Shown here piece after piece: positions 16,877 to 26,211 of a stretch of 64,000 nucleotides of DNA (its first letter is position 1; the number at the start of each line of letters is the position of its first letter). Below the pieces are notes generated by a model. That model did no database searches, was not told where the DNA came from, and saw only the letters and a program-made list of their open reading frames with translations. Made by a program: the position numbers and the translations under genes. The stretch comes from Candidatus Gastranaerophilales bacterium (GTDB taxonomy: Bacteria > Cyanobacteriota > Vampirovibrionia > Gastranaerophilales > Gastranaerophilaceae), in NCBI GenBank assembly GCA_944323925.1, contig CALUUI010000002.1:1-64000 (forward strand). Reading direction: 5' to 3'.

Positions 16877-17602
16877 TTAAATATTAAAGCTCTTACGCTG
16901 ACCTTCTTCGTGATAAATCCCGCCACCACAGATAATTTCAACAACTTTTAGCACAAATTCTGTTGCAGCATCGGTATTGTTCAAGAAAAACTCTCTGTTA
17001 GATAAATGCTTAATCTTAAATATGCAGCTTTGCGATTTATCCGCAGGAACATATAAGGAAGCGACTTCTTTTTCAAGAAGTTTTTCCATAATTTCCGAAG
17101 GAGTTTTAGCGCCTTCAACAATATTGTTATAATTCCCGTTAAGGGCCATTACCCTTCCGCAGAAGAAAGGAGGATTCTTTTCTCTAAACAATGCTTGCGG
17201 TTCAAAATTGCAACGAGTAGTCAGACTTATTGTATGCCACAATATATTAATTACAACTACTGTTTTATCTTTATCATAATCAACAAAAATGTTTTGAGTC
17301 GCAATTCCTCTTGCTGAAAAAGATTGTTTTAGGGTGTCTGCCATTACTTTAAAATTATTTATCATTTCACTAAAAATCTCAGCAGTATTAACTGTTGAAT
17401 GCTGATAGTCAAGAAATTGTTTATACATATGAGAGGACACCAATCCCAGACGCTCTTGTATTACAGAGGATTTGCGAAATGATGTTTCCATATTATCAAA
17501 ATTTTCGTAATTACTAGGCAATTTGTGACAATCTCCTACCAGTATTTTACAACTAATTCTTTTTTTTTGTAAACATGTTGACAAAATTTCGTTACAATTC
17601 AA
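16877..17602 (-). CDS. Conserved-looking hypothetical protein, 241 aa
   Basis: I do not recognise a family. It is cytoplasmic and mixed alpha/beta. It has two Cys near the N-terminus and a central strand pair, NIFVDYDKDKTVVVINILWHTISLTTRCNF. The gene starts at TTG 17602, only 12 bp after the pgeF stop, without a clear ribosome site. It is therefore likely to be translated by coupling from pgeF; an internal ATG start cannot be excluded. Being in one transcript with pgeF hints at an envelope or nucleotide-recycling role, but nothing in the sequence confirms that. Confidence 0.6.
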   Translation of the reverse strand: MNCNEILSTCLQKKRISCKILVGDCHKLPSNYENFDNMETSFRKSSVIQERLGLVSSHMYKQFLDYQHSTVNTAEIFSEMINNFKVMADTLKQSFSARGIATQNIFVDYDKDKTVVVINILWHTISLTTRCNFEPQALFREKNPPFFCGRVMALNGNYNNIVEGAKTPSEIMEKLLEKEVASLYVPADKSQSCIFKIKHLSNREFFLNNTDAATEFVLKVVEIICGGGIYHEEGQRKSFNI

Positions 17603-17614
17603 ATTTTGACTTAA

Positions 17615-18304
17615 TTACTGCTGTTTTAGGGTAATAAAAGCATTATGTCTTAGCGGAGTCCCGTTTTCTTTTCGGTAAGAAAAGAAAATATCGTTATCAC
17701 AACTTGTACAATAGGGGCAAATATCAATTTGTTTAACACCAATTTCTTGAAGTTGTCTTGCATTTATCGCTTTTAAATCTACAAAATTACCCTCTGACAG
17801 ACTTGATTTATCTTTTACAGTGCTCAATAATTTGCTTAATACATCTTCACCCACTTCGTAGCAGCATTTTGAAATTGCAGGCCCTATCAGAACTTTAATG
17901 TTTTCAGGTTTTGATTGAAAAACATTTTTCATCTTTTCTATTGTTACAACTGCAATTTTCCCTGCTGTTCCGCGCCAACCTGCGTGCGATATTGCTCCGA
18001 TTTTATTTGCGGTATCGTAGAAAATTAAAGGAGTACAATCTGCAAAGCTCAAATATATTCCATCATTCACATTTGAAAGAATTAATCCGTCGGTTTCAGG
18101 ATATGCAGCCCTTTCGTCAACTATCTCAACACTATTGGTGTGAGTTTGGGTTGGTGATATTAAGCGATTGAGTTGATATAAGTTTTTATACTCTTCCTCG
18201 CTCCCTCTTATCGGGCATTCACGTGTAGTAAAAAAATGAGTAACTTCTTTTAATAAATCACTCTTTAGGACTTTTTTCCCGTTTAATTCATCAAAATAAA
18301 ACAT
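17615..18304 (-). CDS. pgeF: Peptidoglycan editing factor PgeF (purine nucleoside phosphorylase/laccase-domain family)
   Basis: The 229-residue chain has all the family marks: SPTQTHTNSV, ADCTPLIF, SHAGWRGT with its His, GPAISKCCYEVG, CPYCTSC and FFSYRKENG. His and Cys residues bind zinc. Members hydrolyse or phosphorolyse purine nucleosides, and PgeF prevents serine replacing alanine in the peptidoglycan stem. No ribosome site precedes the ATG. A TATATT box with a TTGCAA -35 puts the start of transcription on the start codon. A hypothetical gene follows at 12 bp. Confidence 0.9.
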   Translation of the reverse strand: MFYFDELNGKKVLKSDLLKEVTHFFTTRECPIRGSEEEYKNLYQLNRLISPTQTHTNSVEIVDERAAYPETDGLILSNVNDGIYLSFADCTPLIFYDTANKIGAISHAGWRGTAGKIAVVTIEKMKNVFQSKPENIKVLIGPAISKCCYEVGEDVLSKLLSTVKDKSSLSEGNFVDLKAINARQLQEIGVKQIDICPYCTSCDNDIFFSYRKENGTPLRHNAFITLKQQ

Positions 18305-18310
18305 AACAAT

Positions 18311-18339
18311 AATATATTCCCGCTTTTTATTTTTTGCAA
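18311..18339 (-). promoter_or_regulatory. Leaderless promoter of pgeF
   Basis: On the minus strand TTGCAA (18339-18334), a 17-bp spacer and TATATT (18316-18311) are followed by six bases and the ATG at 18304. The predicted +1 is the A of the ATG, and no ribosome site is present. Confidence 0.65.
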
Positions 18340-18437
18340 GTTAAGATTTACTTTTTAAGTATTATTTATAATAAGTTATAACCATTTTTAGTTTGTTATA
18401 TATTGTAATAATGCAAGAATCAATTAAGGATAAAAAA

Positions 18438-18743
18438 ATGAGTATAATTAATTTAAAAGATATAGAATACACAGATGGCATAAATAAGCGATTAGTATTT
18501 GATAATGAACAGAGTTCATTAACTTTACTTTCTTTTAAAGCAGGCAAAGAGCGGAGCCTGCATTGTGATGAAAAGGATGAAGTCGCACAAATCATAGAAG
18601 GGTTAGCAGATATAACTGTCGGAGAAAACACATATCGTTTACAAGCAGGAGAAATGATTGTAATGCCTGCAAAAACTCCACACGGTTTAAAAGCTATTGA
18701 AGATACAAAAATGTTACTTCTCCGTCCAAAACATGTTCATTAA
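18438..18743 (+). CDS. Small cupin-domain protein, 101 aa
   Basis: A single cupin barrel fills the protein. Motif 1 is SFKAGKERSLHCDEKDEVAQIIEG; it starts like G(X)5HxH but has S-L-H-C-D-E. Motif 2 is LQAGEMIVMPAKTPHGLKA, with PxxxPH. One metal site formed by the two His and Glu is likely; the substrate is unknown. ATG 18438 is chosen because AAGGA sits 7 bp upstream; in-frame upstream starts at 18393 and 18411 lack a site. It is divergent from pgeF. Confidence 0.8.
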   Translation: MSIINLKDIEYTDGINKRLVFDNEQSSLTLLSFKAGKERSLHCDEKDEVAQIIEGLADITVGENTYRLQAGEMIVMPAKTPHGLKAIEDTKMLLLRPKHVH

Positions 18744-18797
18744 AAAAGGCAAAAAATTTTATGTTCGGTTTTTAATAAATAAAACGGAGATAATACA

Positions 18798-19109
18798 ATG
18801 TATATTAATAATTCAACCCCAAATACTTATTTTGGAAATTTTAAAAGAATAATCGGAAACCCAAAAGAAATTAAACAAATTCATACTCAAATACCCGAAA
18901 AATATTTAACAATACTAGATAGAGAAAAATCAGATAAACACTCATTATACCTATTTTCAGGAAAACATTTTAATAAATTGATTGAATTACTAGAAAAAGA
19001 TTTTTGTTTAATTGAAATATTTGAGAATCTATCAAAAAATATAGGTGAAAAGCCACAAAAATTGTCATACAATAAAGCCCTTGAACAACTTAAAAAAGGC
19101 AAATTATAA
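18798..19109 (+). CDS. Hypothetical protein, 103 aa
   Basis: No family recognised. The protein is basic and mostly helical, with the N-terminal block STPNTYFGNFKRIIG. The ATG has a GGAG ribosome site. The gene ends tail-to-tail with the acyltransferase gene: the stop codons lie side by side (TTATAA) and the coding ends overlap by six bases. It shares the short N-terminal F/G motif seen in other small proteins here. Confidence 0.55.
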   Translation: MYINNSTPNTYFGNFKRIIGNPKEIKQIHTQIPEKYLTILDREKSDKHSLYLFSGKHFNKLIELLEKDFCLIEIFENLSKNIGEKPQKLSYNKALEQLKKGKL

Positions 19110-20162
19110 TTTTTTATTACAAACAATAGAAGTAATAGTTTTTCTTACATACTTTATCATTACGCCCAAATATGTTGTAACAATAACACCAATAACAAAA
19201 TAAAAATATGTTAGTTTAAGCGGCGAATAAAACCAATAAATATCAGCACTATTCTTAATATCAAACGGAATTCCTTTTATAGTAAGCAGTGTATAGGTAA
19301 TAAAATTGAATACTAATAAGTGGTTAGCCATAATATGATAAGTATTTTGCCCGATTAAGTGTAAGAATTTCCAGTTTTTGACATAATCATAGCTAATATT
19401 AATAACAAACAACGACGCCCAAATCCCTGTAATACTTGTAATAATAGGAACTATCCAATTATCAAACTGTCCCCAAACCAGAATATAACTTAATCCGATA
19501 CCATCCGCCGGAGTATAATCTGCATTTGTTATCCATAATATAGCTTGCAGAAGAATTACAAAGAAAAATACTTTAGATGAGAAAATATCATACTTACCAT
19601 CAATTTTTTTAATATAAATATGTCCAAGATGAATAAATAAAAGAGAAAACATTGTTCTTAGAAGGTATAGAATATATAAATTCTGATTAAATTGCTGCAT
19701 TTGTATTGCAACAAGGCTCAAGAATACATAAACAAGAGTGTTCAATTTAAACTTATCTAGGACTTTATAAATAATTAACGAGGTAAATAACTGCGGAACA
19801 AACCAAAGTGGTGCTATCAAGTCAAGTTGATGTCCTGTTAAAAACGGAATTAAAATTTCGTTTTTTAAAGTTATAGGCATCCCCCAGAATTTCCCAACCA
19901 TAGGTGTTATTAAAAAAGTAATTCCTAAATAGACAATGGCATAAATAATATACGGAATCATTAAAGTCTTAAATCTTCTTTTAAAAAACTCTCCAAATGA
20001 ATACTGCTCTTTAAACAACATACCTGAAATAAAGAAGAACAGAGCAATCTGAAAAGAGTACGGCGGAAACATCGGGATAAGAGAAAATTCCAAATGACCT
20101 GAAACCACTATTAAAATTGCAAGTGCTTTTAATAAATTAATCTTATTACTAAAAATTTCCAT
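19104..20162 (-). CDS. Membrane acyltransferase (acyltransferase 3 / OafA-like), 352 aa
   Basis: The polytopic membrane protein begins NLLKALAILIVVSGHLEF, the acyltransferase-3 signature with the catalytic His in SGH, and continues with FFFISGMLFKEQYSF and an R-x-x-x-L-x-x-P-Y motif (RRFKTLMIPYIIYA). Around ten hydrophobic segments follow, including WFVPQLFTS. This family O-acetylates (or acylates) surface sugars in the inner membrane; the closest-looking group is the fucose-4-O-acetylase type. AGGGG precedes the ATG. The context (tagD/LicD elsewhere) is compatible with surface polysaccharide modification. The exact substrate is unknown. Confidence 0.85.
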   Translation of the reverse strand: MEIFSNKINLLKALAILIVVSGHLEFSLIPMFPPYSFQIALFFFISGMLFKEQYSFGEFFKRRFKTLMIPYIIYAIVYLGITFLITPMVGKFWGMPITLKNEILIPFLTGHQLDLIAPLWFVPQLFTSLIIYKVLDKFKLNTLVYVFLSLVAIQMQQFNQNLYILYLLRTMFSLLFIHLGHIYIKKIDGKYDIFSSKVFFFVILLQAILWITNADYTPADGIGLSYILVWGQFDNWIVPIITSITGIWASLFVINISYDYVKNWKFLHLIGQNTYHIMANHLLVFNFITYTLLTIKGIPFDIKNSADIYWFYSPLKLTYFYFVIGVIVTTYLGVMIKYVRKTITSIVCNKKL

Positions 20163-20212
20163 AATTAATAACCCCTAAACAAGGATTATTATATATTGAA
20201 AACTTTTATTTG

Positions 20213-20602
20213 TTAATTTAATTTCCAAATAGCAATATTCAAATACAGGGCAAACGAAACCCATAAAAAATAGGGGATAAGAAGAATAGCCGCAAATTTT
20301 GAGAATCTATAAAAGGATATAATAGTAAGAAAAACCAGAATAACTAAAATTAGACATAAAACAAGAGCAAAAGTTATGTTTTGATAGAAGAAAAACATTG
20401 GAGTCCACAACAAATTTATTAATAATTGGAAGGTCCAAATTATACTTGGAACAAACTTATCTTGCTGAGATTTTGATTTCAAAAATAAAATAAAAGAAAC
20501 CAAAATCATAATATATAAAATTGCCCAAACCGGAGCAAAAATCCAATCAGGAGGAGTAAGGGGCGGATGGTTTAAGCTGTGATACCAATCTAAATTTTGC
20601 AT
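20213..20602 (-). CDS. tspO: TspO/MBR family protein
   Basis: The protein has 129 residues and five membrane helices, rich in Trp and aromatic residues. PPLTPPDWIFAPVWAILYI is the TspO signature, followed by WTFQLLINLLWTPMFF and PYFLWVSFALYLN. TspO proteins bind tetrapyrroles such as protoporphyrin and act in stress or tetrapyrrole handling at the membrane. The chain is slightly short of the usual 150-160 residues because the N-terminal cap is brief. No ribosome site is present; a TAAAAT box 6 bp before the ATG suggests a leaderless mRNA. Confidence 0.88.
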   Translation of the reverse strand: MQNLDWYHSLNHPPLTPPDWIFAPVWAILYIMILVSFILFLKSKSQQDKFVPSIIWTFQLLINLLWTPMFFFYQNITFALVLCLILVILVFLTIISFYRFSKFAAILLIPYFLWVSFALYLNIAIWKLN

Positions 20603-20614
20603 ATTGGTATTTTA
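20603..20614 (-). promoter_or_regulatory. Leaderless -10 box of tspO
   Basis: On the minus strand TAAAAT (20614-20609) is followed by six bases and the ATG at 20602. No convincing -35 is visible. It is included because its geometry equals that of five other genes here. Confidence 0.45.
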
Positions 20615-20682
20615 AACTGAAACCTTGTTATTTATATTAGGCAAAAGATTATATCTTATTAGACAAGGATTTAATATTTATA

Positions 20683-20711
20683 TTGAAGTTTTTTAGTCCA
20701 ACCTATATAAT
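20683..20711 (+). promoter_or_regulatory. Leaderless promoter of the 146-aa membrane protein gene
   Basis: TTGAAG (20683-20688), a 17-bp spacer, TATAAT (20706-20711), six bases, then ATG at 20718. The predicted +1 is the start codon itself. Confidence 0.7.
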
Positions 20712-20717
20712 GCTCTT

Positions 20718-21158
20718 ATGAAAAAAATTATTGTAAAAGAATCTTCATTTATAATATCATTCACTTATTTTATTATAGGAGCCATAATAGTATATAAATC
20801 TTTTTATTCATTGGAATTATTCGGAATAATTGGTACAATAATATTAATTTCGTGTGGTCTGTTGTTATCAATATTAGGTTTATTGTGTCTTTTAGTAAGA
20901 AATACATTTATAATAAGATACAACGAATTTGTTATTGAAATTACATACAAATCACTATTCAATAAACCAATTAAAATCAGTATAGAAATAAAAGAAATCA
21001 GCCGAATTAGTTTTGCAAAACGTCTATTTTCTCAAGGAGTAGATATTTACTACGGTGATAATAAAAGATTTAATTTTTTCTATGGAATAAATAATCTTGA
21101 TTTTCACCGTTACATTGAAAATTTAGCAAAACAAATTGAAGCTGAGCATAGGAAATAG
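20718..21158 (+). CDS. Membrane protein with PH-like cytosolic domain, 146 aa
   Basis: Two transmembrane helices (about 12-28 and 36-58) precede a beta-rich soluble domain (RNTFIIRYNEFVIEITYKS through FNFFYGINNLDFHRYIENL) that resembles the bacterial PH (bPH) fold. I cannot name a function. It has no ribosome site but a near-consensus promoter immediately before the ATG. It runs in the same direction as the serine hydrolase gene 87 bp downstream, so the two might be co-transcribed. Confidence 0.6.
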   Translation: MKKIIVKESSFIISFTYFIIGAIIVYKSFYSLELFGIIGTIILISCGLLLSILGLLCLLVRNTFIIRYNEFVIEITYKSLFNKPIKISIEIKEISRISFAKRLFSQGVDIYYGDNKRFNFFYGINNLDFHRYIENLAKQIEAEHRK

Positions 21159-21160
21159 AA

Positions 21161-21239
21161 CTCTCCCCTAAATGAATGAAATTTTGGCGATATAATTGAA
21201 AAACCAAAATACTAAATGCTAAGATAATATTGGGGAGAG
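21161..21239 (+). promoter_or_regulatory. Long-range inverted repeat masking a ribosome site
   Basis: CTCTCCCC (21161-21168) is the exact complement of GGGGAGAG (21232-21239), which is the ribosome site of the next gene. Inside lies a second pair, ATTTTGG (21181-21187) with CCAAAAT (21204-21210). In a transcript coming from the upstream gene this would fold and hide the ribosome site. It could also act as a processing or termination hairpin. Confidence 0.5.
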
Positions 21240-21245
21240 GGAAAT

Positions 21246-22439
21246 TTGTACGCATATAATTACCGCACAACAGAGCAAATAGAGAGACCACGAGTAAATA
21301 GGCGAACACAGTATAAAAGGACTGTTGTTAAGCGTACGGTTATAAAGAAGCGTAACCCGGTTTTAAACTTTTTTTCAAGAATAATAGCGTTAAGTATAAT
21401 TTTATCAATAGCATATTTTGTACTTCCACAAGTATTTAATAAGCTATATTATCAAAACTACGTTAAGCGCAATATAAAGCTAAGCACAGAGCAAAGCGAT
21501 GCAATCGGGAAAATAGGCAGCAAAATCGACTCGAGCGTTGATATTAGAGATATTGCGTTGCCATTATCTTCCAGAGTTTATAATACTCATTTTATGGGAG
21601 AGAATTTTATAACACCTATAAATACTAATAACAGAGAGATTTCTTCATTATATCTAACCCAAAAATTAACACCATTAGAGCATAAAATAAGAAACTTGAT
21701 GAAAACTTATCCTCAAATAACTCCGGGGATATTTGTATGGGAATATGACAGCGGGAATTATTTGGGAATAAATGAAAATGAAATCTTTTCAACAGCAAGT
21801 ATAATTAAAATACCTGTTTTAATAAGAGTATTCAAATCAATTGAAGCAAACCAGCTAACAATTTATGATGAAATGACATTAACAAATTATTACCGTTCAT
21901 CCGGCTCTGGAGATTTACAATATCAACCAGACGGACTTAAATTAACAATAGACCGATTGGCACACGATATGATAACAATCTCTGATAATACTGCAACAAA
22001 TATGCTGATGTCAAAAGTCGGTTCAATGGAAGATATAAATGCAGGTTTAAGAGATTGGGGGTTAAGCAAAACAAGGGTAAATAATTGGCTTCCTGACTTA
22101 GACGGAACAAATATAACAACCCCTATGGAGATGGCAAAACTATTATATAATCTTGATAACCCGGGATTTTTGAATGTTAACTCAAGAGAATACATAATTG
22201 ATTATATGAGTCACGTAAAAAATAACCGACTAATTCAAGCAGGAATCGACCCCAAAGCATTATTTATACACAAAACCGGTGATATCGGAACAATGTTAGG
22301 TGATGCAGGGATAGTATATGCGCCAAACGGAAAGAGATATATAATAGTAATTCTCGCAAATCGTCCATTTAACCATCCTGCAGGAAAAGATTTCATTCAG
22401 AAAGCAAGTTCAATAATATACAAAGAGCTTGTAGGTTAA
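21246..22439 (+). CDS. Class A beta-lactamase-like serine hydrolase, membrane anchored, 397 aa
   Basis: A basic cytosolic tail (1-38) and one membrane helix (40-60) are followed by an extracytoplasmic catalytic domain. The three penicillin-recognising motifs are present: S185-x-x-K188 in FSTASIIKIP, SDN at 246-248, and KTG at 343-345. The omega-loop Glu (ExxLN) of true class A enzymes is not found; LPDLDGTN stands there. It is more likely a cell-wall peptidase/esterase or a weak beta-lactamase than a resistance enzyme. The gene starts at TTG 21246, 6 bp after a strong GGGGAGAGG site. Confidence 0.85.
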   Translation: MYAYNYRTTEQIERPRVNRRTQYKRTVVKRTVIKKRNPVLNFFSRIIALSIILSIAYFVLPQVFNKLYYQNYVKRNIKLSTEQSDAIGKIGSKIDSSVDIRDIALPLSSRVYNTHFMGENFITPINTNNREISSLYLTQKLTPLEHKIRNLMKTYPQITPGIFVWEYDSGNYLGINENEIFSTASIIKIPVLIRVFKSIEANQLTIYDEMTLTNYYRSSGSGDLQYQPDGLKLTIDRLAHDMITISDNTATNMLMSKVGSMEDINAGLRDWGLSKTRVNNWLPDLDGTNITTPMEMAKLLYNLDNPGFLNVNSREYIIDYMSHVKNNRLIQAGIDPKALFIHKTGDIGTMLGDAGIVYAPNGKRYIIVILANRPFNHPAGKDFIQKASSIIYKELVG

Positions 22440-22451
22440 AAATATAGCAAG

Positions 22452-22489
22452 AAGAAACACCCCGAAGTAATAACTTCGGGGTGTTTCTT
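22452..22489. terminator. Bidirectional terminator between the hydrolase and clpB genes
   Basis: A 17-bp perfect stem (22452-22468 with 22473-22489) and 4-base loop lie between two convergent genes. There are few Ts directly after it, but the GC-rich core CCCCGAAG is strong. Confidence 0.8.
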
Positions 22490-22499
22490 GTCAGAGGAA

Positions 22500-25130
22500 T
22501 TATTGTACATCAGTTGTTTTACCGTTTTCATCAGACTTGGCAAAAGTAATCTCATCATTTTTAACATCAACGATAACAGTATCGCCATCGGAGAATTTTT
22601 GTGCAAGTATGAGTTTAGAAAGCGGATTTTCAACAAGTTGTCTGATTGTTCTTTTAAGAGGTCTTGCACCATAAATAGGATTAAATCCTCTTGTAGCAAG
22701 AAGTTCTTTAGCATCATCCGTTATAACAATAGACAAACCTTGTTCTTCAAGTCGTCTTTCAAGGCTTTCAGCTTGAATATCAACAATTTCTTTTAATTGT
22801 GGCAAAGTAAGAGCCTTAAAGAATATCGTTTCATCAACTCTGTTTAAGAATTCCGGTTTAAATCTTTCACGCATGATAGCCATAACTTTGTCTTTAGTTT
22901 CTTCAAAATTACTGCCATTAAGGGTAGAATTAAGCGAATCCTCAAGGATAATATCACTACCGATATTACTTGTCATAATAATAACAGTATTTTTGAAATC
23001 AACAGTTCTGCCCTTAGAATCAGTTAATCTTCCATCATCAAATATTTGAAGCATAATATTGAAAACATCAGGGTGAGCTTTTTCAATTTCATCAAACAAG
23101 ACAACAGAATACGGTTTTCTTCTAACAGCTTCGGTCAGTTGACCGCCTTCTTCGTATCCAACATATCCCGGAGGCGCACCAACCAATCTTGCGACATTGT
23201 GTTTTTCCATATATTCACTCATATCAATACGAATGATAGAATCTTCATCATTGAACAAGAATTCAGCAAGCGCCTTAGCAAGTTCAGTTTTACCAACACC
23301 GGTTGGTCCTAAGAAGATAAATGTACCAATTGGTCGTTTAGGATCTTTTAACCCGCTTCTTGCGCGTCTTATTGCATCAGAAACAATATCAACTGCTTCT
23401 TCCTGACCGATTAATCGTTTATGCAATACATCCTCCATGTGAAGAAGTTTTTGCATTTCACTCTCAACAAGTTTAGTAACAGGAATCCCTGTCCACTTAC
23501 TAACAACAGCAGCAATATCACCACCGTCAATTTGTTCTTTTAATAATTTATTTTCTGTCTTTTCTTTGTTTTGTATAGATTTTAGTTTTTTCTCCAATTC
23601 AAGTAAAGTACCGTATTTAAGTTCAGCCGCTGTTTGCAAATCAGTATTACGTTCAGCCTCTGCAATTTTGTTCTTTACTTTATCAATTTCATCCTTTATT
23701 GCAGCTTCACCAATAATAGAATTCTTTTCTGCTTCCCATTGTGTCTTCATTTCAGCAATCTTGCCTTCAAGTTCGTTAATTTCCTTAGAAATTTTTTCAA
23801 CTTTAGCAATACATTCTTCACTGGTTTCTTTTTTCAATGCTTCACGCTCGATTTCAAGTTGAATTTTTTGTCTTAACATAGAATCAATTTCTTCAGGCAT
23901 AGAATCAATTTCAATTCTAAGTGAAGAAGCCGCTTCATCAATCAAGTCGATTGCCTTATCCGGCAAAAATCTGTCAGTGATATATCTGTCAGACAATTTG
24001 GCAGCTTGAATAAGAGCCTCATCAAGAATTCTAATTCCGTGGTGAACTTCATATTTTTCTTTTAACCCTCTTAAAATACTAATTGTATCCTCAACAGAAG
24101 GCTCATCTACCATAACAGGTTGAAATCTTCTTTCAAGAGCAGGGTCTTTTTCGATATACTTACGATACTCATTAATTGTAGTAGCACCGATAGTTCTTAG
24201 AACACCTCTTGCCAGCATTGGTTTTAAAAGGTTACCTGCATCCATTGCACCATCTGTAGAACCGGCACCGACAACCGTGTGAAGTTCATCAATAAACATA
24301 ACGATATCACCGTTAGATTCTTCTACATCCTTTAAAACCGCTTTCAAACGTTCCTCAAATTCGCCTCTGAATTTTGCACCTGCAACTAATGCACCCATAT
24401 CCAAAGATACAAGTTTAACATCCTTTAAACTTTCAGGAACATCACCTCTTATTATTCTTTGAGCAAGTCCTTCAACTATAGCTGTCTTACCAACCCCTGG
24501 TTCACCTATTAAAACAGGGTTGTTTTTTGTTCTACGGTTAAGTACCTGTATAATTCTTCTTATTTCTTCATCACGCCCGATTACAGGGTCAAGTTTCCCC
24601 TTTCGAGCCAATTCCGTAAGGTCTGTTGAATACTTTTCAAGAGCCTTCATATTTTCTTCTGCATTTTTACTATCCACTTTTTTATTTCCTTTTATTTTTT
24701 TGATAACACTTCTTACTGAATCTTCACTAACTCTAAACCTAGACAAAGTTTCTTTTATCCCACTACCGTCTAAACGAGTCATAGCTAGTAAAATACTTTC
24801 TATACCGATAAACTCATCACCTGCTTGTCTTGCTATATCATCTGCAATTTCAAACAACCTGTTTGTTTCATTTGAAACAAACAATTGTTGAGGGTTTTGA
24901 GGATTTGATAAAACAGGAAATGTTTTTATCTTACTAACAATAGCATTAATAAACTCTTGATTGAGTAATTTCAATTCAGTTAAATAATCCTTGATAATCC
25001 CTTTATCCTCAATCATAGTAATCATAATATGTTCAGGCTGGATTTCAGGATTTTTATAATAATTCATCTTGGCAGATGCGCCAAAAATAATTTCCTGACT
25101 ATAATTTGTAAAACGATTAAAATCTATCAT
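22500..25130 (-). CDS. clpB: ATP-dependent disaggregase ClpB
   Basis: ClpB threads aggregated proteins through a hexameric ring with DnaK help. The 876 residues contain an N-domain, a first AAA+ module (GEPGVGKTA Walker [16 protein letters not shown] Walker B), a long coiled-coil middle domain (about 400-520, needed for DnaK contact and setting ClpB apart from ClpA/ClpC), and a second module ([29 protein letters not shown]). Length and motif order are standard. The ATG has a GGAG site 12 bp away. Upstream is a palindromic region that could mediate stress control. No CIRCE element is seen. Confidence 0.97.
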   Translation of the reverse strand: MIDFNRFTNYSQEIIFGASAKMNYYKNPEIQPEHIMITMIEDKGIIKDYLTELKLLNQEFINAIVSKIKTFPVLSNPQNPQQLFVSNETNRLFEIADDIARQAGDEFIGIESILLAMTRLDGSGIKETLSRFRVSEDSVRSVIKKIKGNKKVDSKNAEENMKALEKYSTDLTELARKGKLDPVIGRDEEIRRIIQVLNRRTKNNPVLIGEPGVGKTAIVEGLAQRIIRGDVPESLKDVKLVSLDMGALVAGAKFRGEFEERLKAVLKDVEESNGDIVMFIDELHTVVGAGSTDGAMDAGNLLKPMLARGVLRTIGATTINEYRKYIEKDPALERRFQPVMVDEPSVEDTISILRGLKEKYEVHHGIRILDEALIQAAKLSDRYITDRFLPDKAIDLIDEAASSLRIEIDSMPEEIDSMLRQKIQLEIEREALKKETSEECIAKVEKISKEINELEGKIAEMKTQWEAEKNSIIGEAAIKDEIDKVKNKIAEAERNTDLQTAAELKYGTLLELEKKLKSIQNKEKTENKLLKEQIDGGDIAAVVSKWTGIPVTKLVESEMQKLLHMEDVLHKRLIGQEEAVDIVSDAIRRARSGLKDPKRPIGTFIFLGPTGVGKTELAKALAEFLFNDEDSIIRIDMSEYMEKHNVARLVGAPPGYVGYEEGGQLTEAVRRKPYSVVLFDEIEKAHPDVFNIMLQIFDDGRLTDSKGRTVDFKNTVIIMTSNIGSDIILEDSLNSTLNGSNFEETKDKVMAIMRERFKPEFLNRVDETIFFKALTLPQLKEIVDIQAESLERRLEEQGLSIVITDDAKELLATRGFNPIYGARPLKRTIRQLVENPLSKLILAQKFSDGDTVIVDVKNDEITFAKSDENGKTTDVQ

Positions 25131-25238
25131 AAAACTTAAAACTCCGTTTGTTACATTATCATTTTAATGTTAATTTCAAGAAATCAAGGAAAACTTAATC
25201 ATAAATTAACAATTGTAAAGTTTTGTATCAATGATAGA

Positions 25239-25303
25239 ATTATATCGTTAGAGAAAATATCAAGTAAGTATTAATCTTTTATGTGATACTCACACTCTCT
25301 AAC
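25239..25303 (-). promoter_or_regulatory. clpB upstream palindrome and -10-like box
   Basis: GTTAGAGA (25247-25254) pairs with TCTCTAAC (25296-25303), and inside them TATCA (25258-25262) pairs with TGATA (25284-25288). On the minus strand TATAAT (25244-25239) lies just after the palindrome, about 110 bp before the clpB ATG. This suggests an operator overlapping a promoter, or a hairpin in the leader. The rest of the 258-bp gap to dut shows only a small GGTAG/CTACC hairpin. Confidence 0.4.
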
Positions 25304-25388
25304 ATTCATCCTATTTCACAAGCCATTGGGTAGGGGTTCTACCTCAACATTAATATAAGAACAATAATCGGGCTAAAAACTTAAATTC

Positions 25389-25838
25389 CTACTTTCCGGT
25401 AGAGCCAAACCCGCCTGCCCCCCTTGCAGTACCTGTAAGTTCAGCTAAAACTTCAATCTTTGCACGCTCTGTTTTTGCTATAACCATTTGGGCAATTCTC
25501 TCTTGAGGCTCAATAGTATATGCCTCGTTGCTTATATTAACAATAGGAACACAAACCTCACCACGATAATCTTCATCAATTGTACCTACACAATTAATAA
25601 GTGTAATACCGTGCTTTATGCTCATACCTGAACGAGGTCTGATTTGTGCTTCAAACCCGTGTTCTAATTCTATCTTAATCCCGGTAGGAATTAATTTTCT
25701 CTCCAATGGCTGTAAAGTAACAGACTCATCTATTGCAGCACACAAGTCCATGCCTGCTGCCCCTTCTGTCTTGTATTCAGGTAAAAACTTATTATGCGCA
25801 AGTCGCTCTATTTTTAGAGTGGTTGTGTATTGTTCCAT
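25389..25838 (-). CDS. dut: Deoxyuridine 5'-triphosphate nucleotidohydrolase
   Basis: dUTPase converts dUTP to dUMP and pyrophosphate, keeping uracil out of DNA and feeding dTMP synthesis. The 149-residue chain shows all motifs of the trimeric family: [35 protein letters not shown], the ERIAQMVI strand, and the C-terminal glycine/arginine loop [14 protein letters not shown] that closes over the nucleotide. AAGGGG lies just before the ATG. A small gene precedes it by 19 bp on the same strand. Confidence 0.96.
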   Translation of the reverse strand: MEQYTTTLKIERLAHNKFLPEYKTEGAAGMDLCAAIDESVTLQPLERKLIPTGIKIELEHGFEAQIRPRSGMSIKHGITLINCVGTIDEDYRGEVCVPIVNISNEAYTIEPQERIAQMVIAKTERAKIEVLAELTGTARGAGGFGSTGK

Positions 25839-25857
25839 ATTTCCCCTTTATATTAAC

Positions 25858-26031
25858 TTATGCAAGAAAATTTAATGATACTAAACTATTTTCTCGTTCA
25901 TTTGCTTTGAAAAAACAATCTTCTACATTCATAGAAGGATTTGAGGTATATGATTTATTACTATATTTAATAAAATCCAACTTTCTAGGTCTGCAATCCA
26001 TTCCTAATCCGTTAATTTTTTCTATTTTCAT
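25858..26031 (-). CDS. Small hypothetical protein, 57 aa
   Basis: The frame from ATG 26031 has a good GAGG ribosome site 6 bp upstream and ends 19 bp before dut, so it is probably translated from the same mRNA. The peptide starts MKIEKINGLGMDCRPRKL and is polar, with no membrane segment. I do not recognise it. A spurious frame is possible, but the ribosome site and spacing favour a real gene. Confidence 0.45.
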   Translation of the reverse strand: MKIEKINGLGMDCRPRKLDFIKYSNKSYTSNPSMNVEDCFFKANERENSLVSLNFLA

Positions 26032-26211
26032 TTCTGACCTCAAATTCTGTGATAATCTTCAACAATATTTTCTTCCTAATAATTACTTATGTCAACAAAA
26101 AGTGTAGATATGTAAAGGTTTTTTGAGGTTTTTATCAATACTTAATTGTGAACTTTTGTAACAATAAACTGTAAAAAATGGACTTTTTCTTAATCTTTCT
26201 TAACAAAAGGG

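Noticed and set aside
22436-22796. Small frames at the end of clpB on both strands
   Set aside because: They overlap the clpB C-terminus and the terminator with no independent support.
25131-25388. CIRCE/HrcA element before clpB
   Set aside because: The TTAGCACTC-N9-GAGTGCTAA pattern is not present; only unrelated palindromes are seen.
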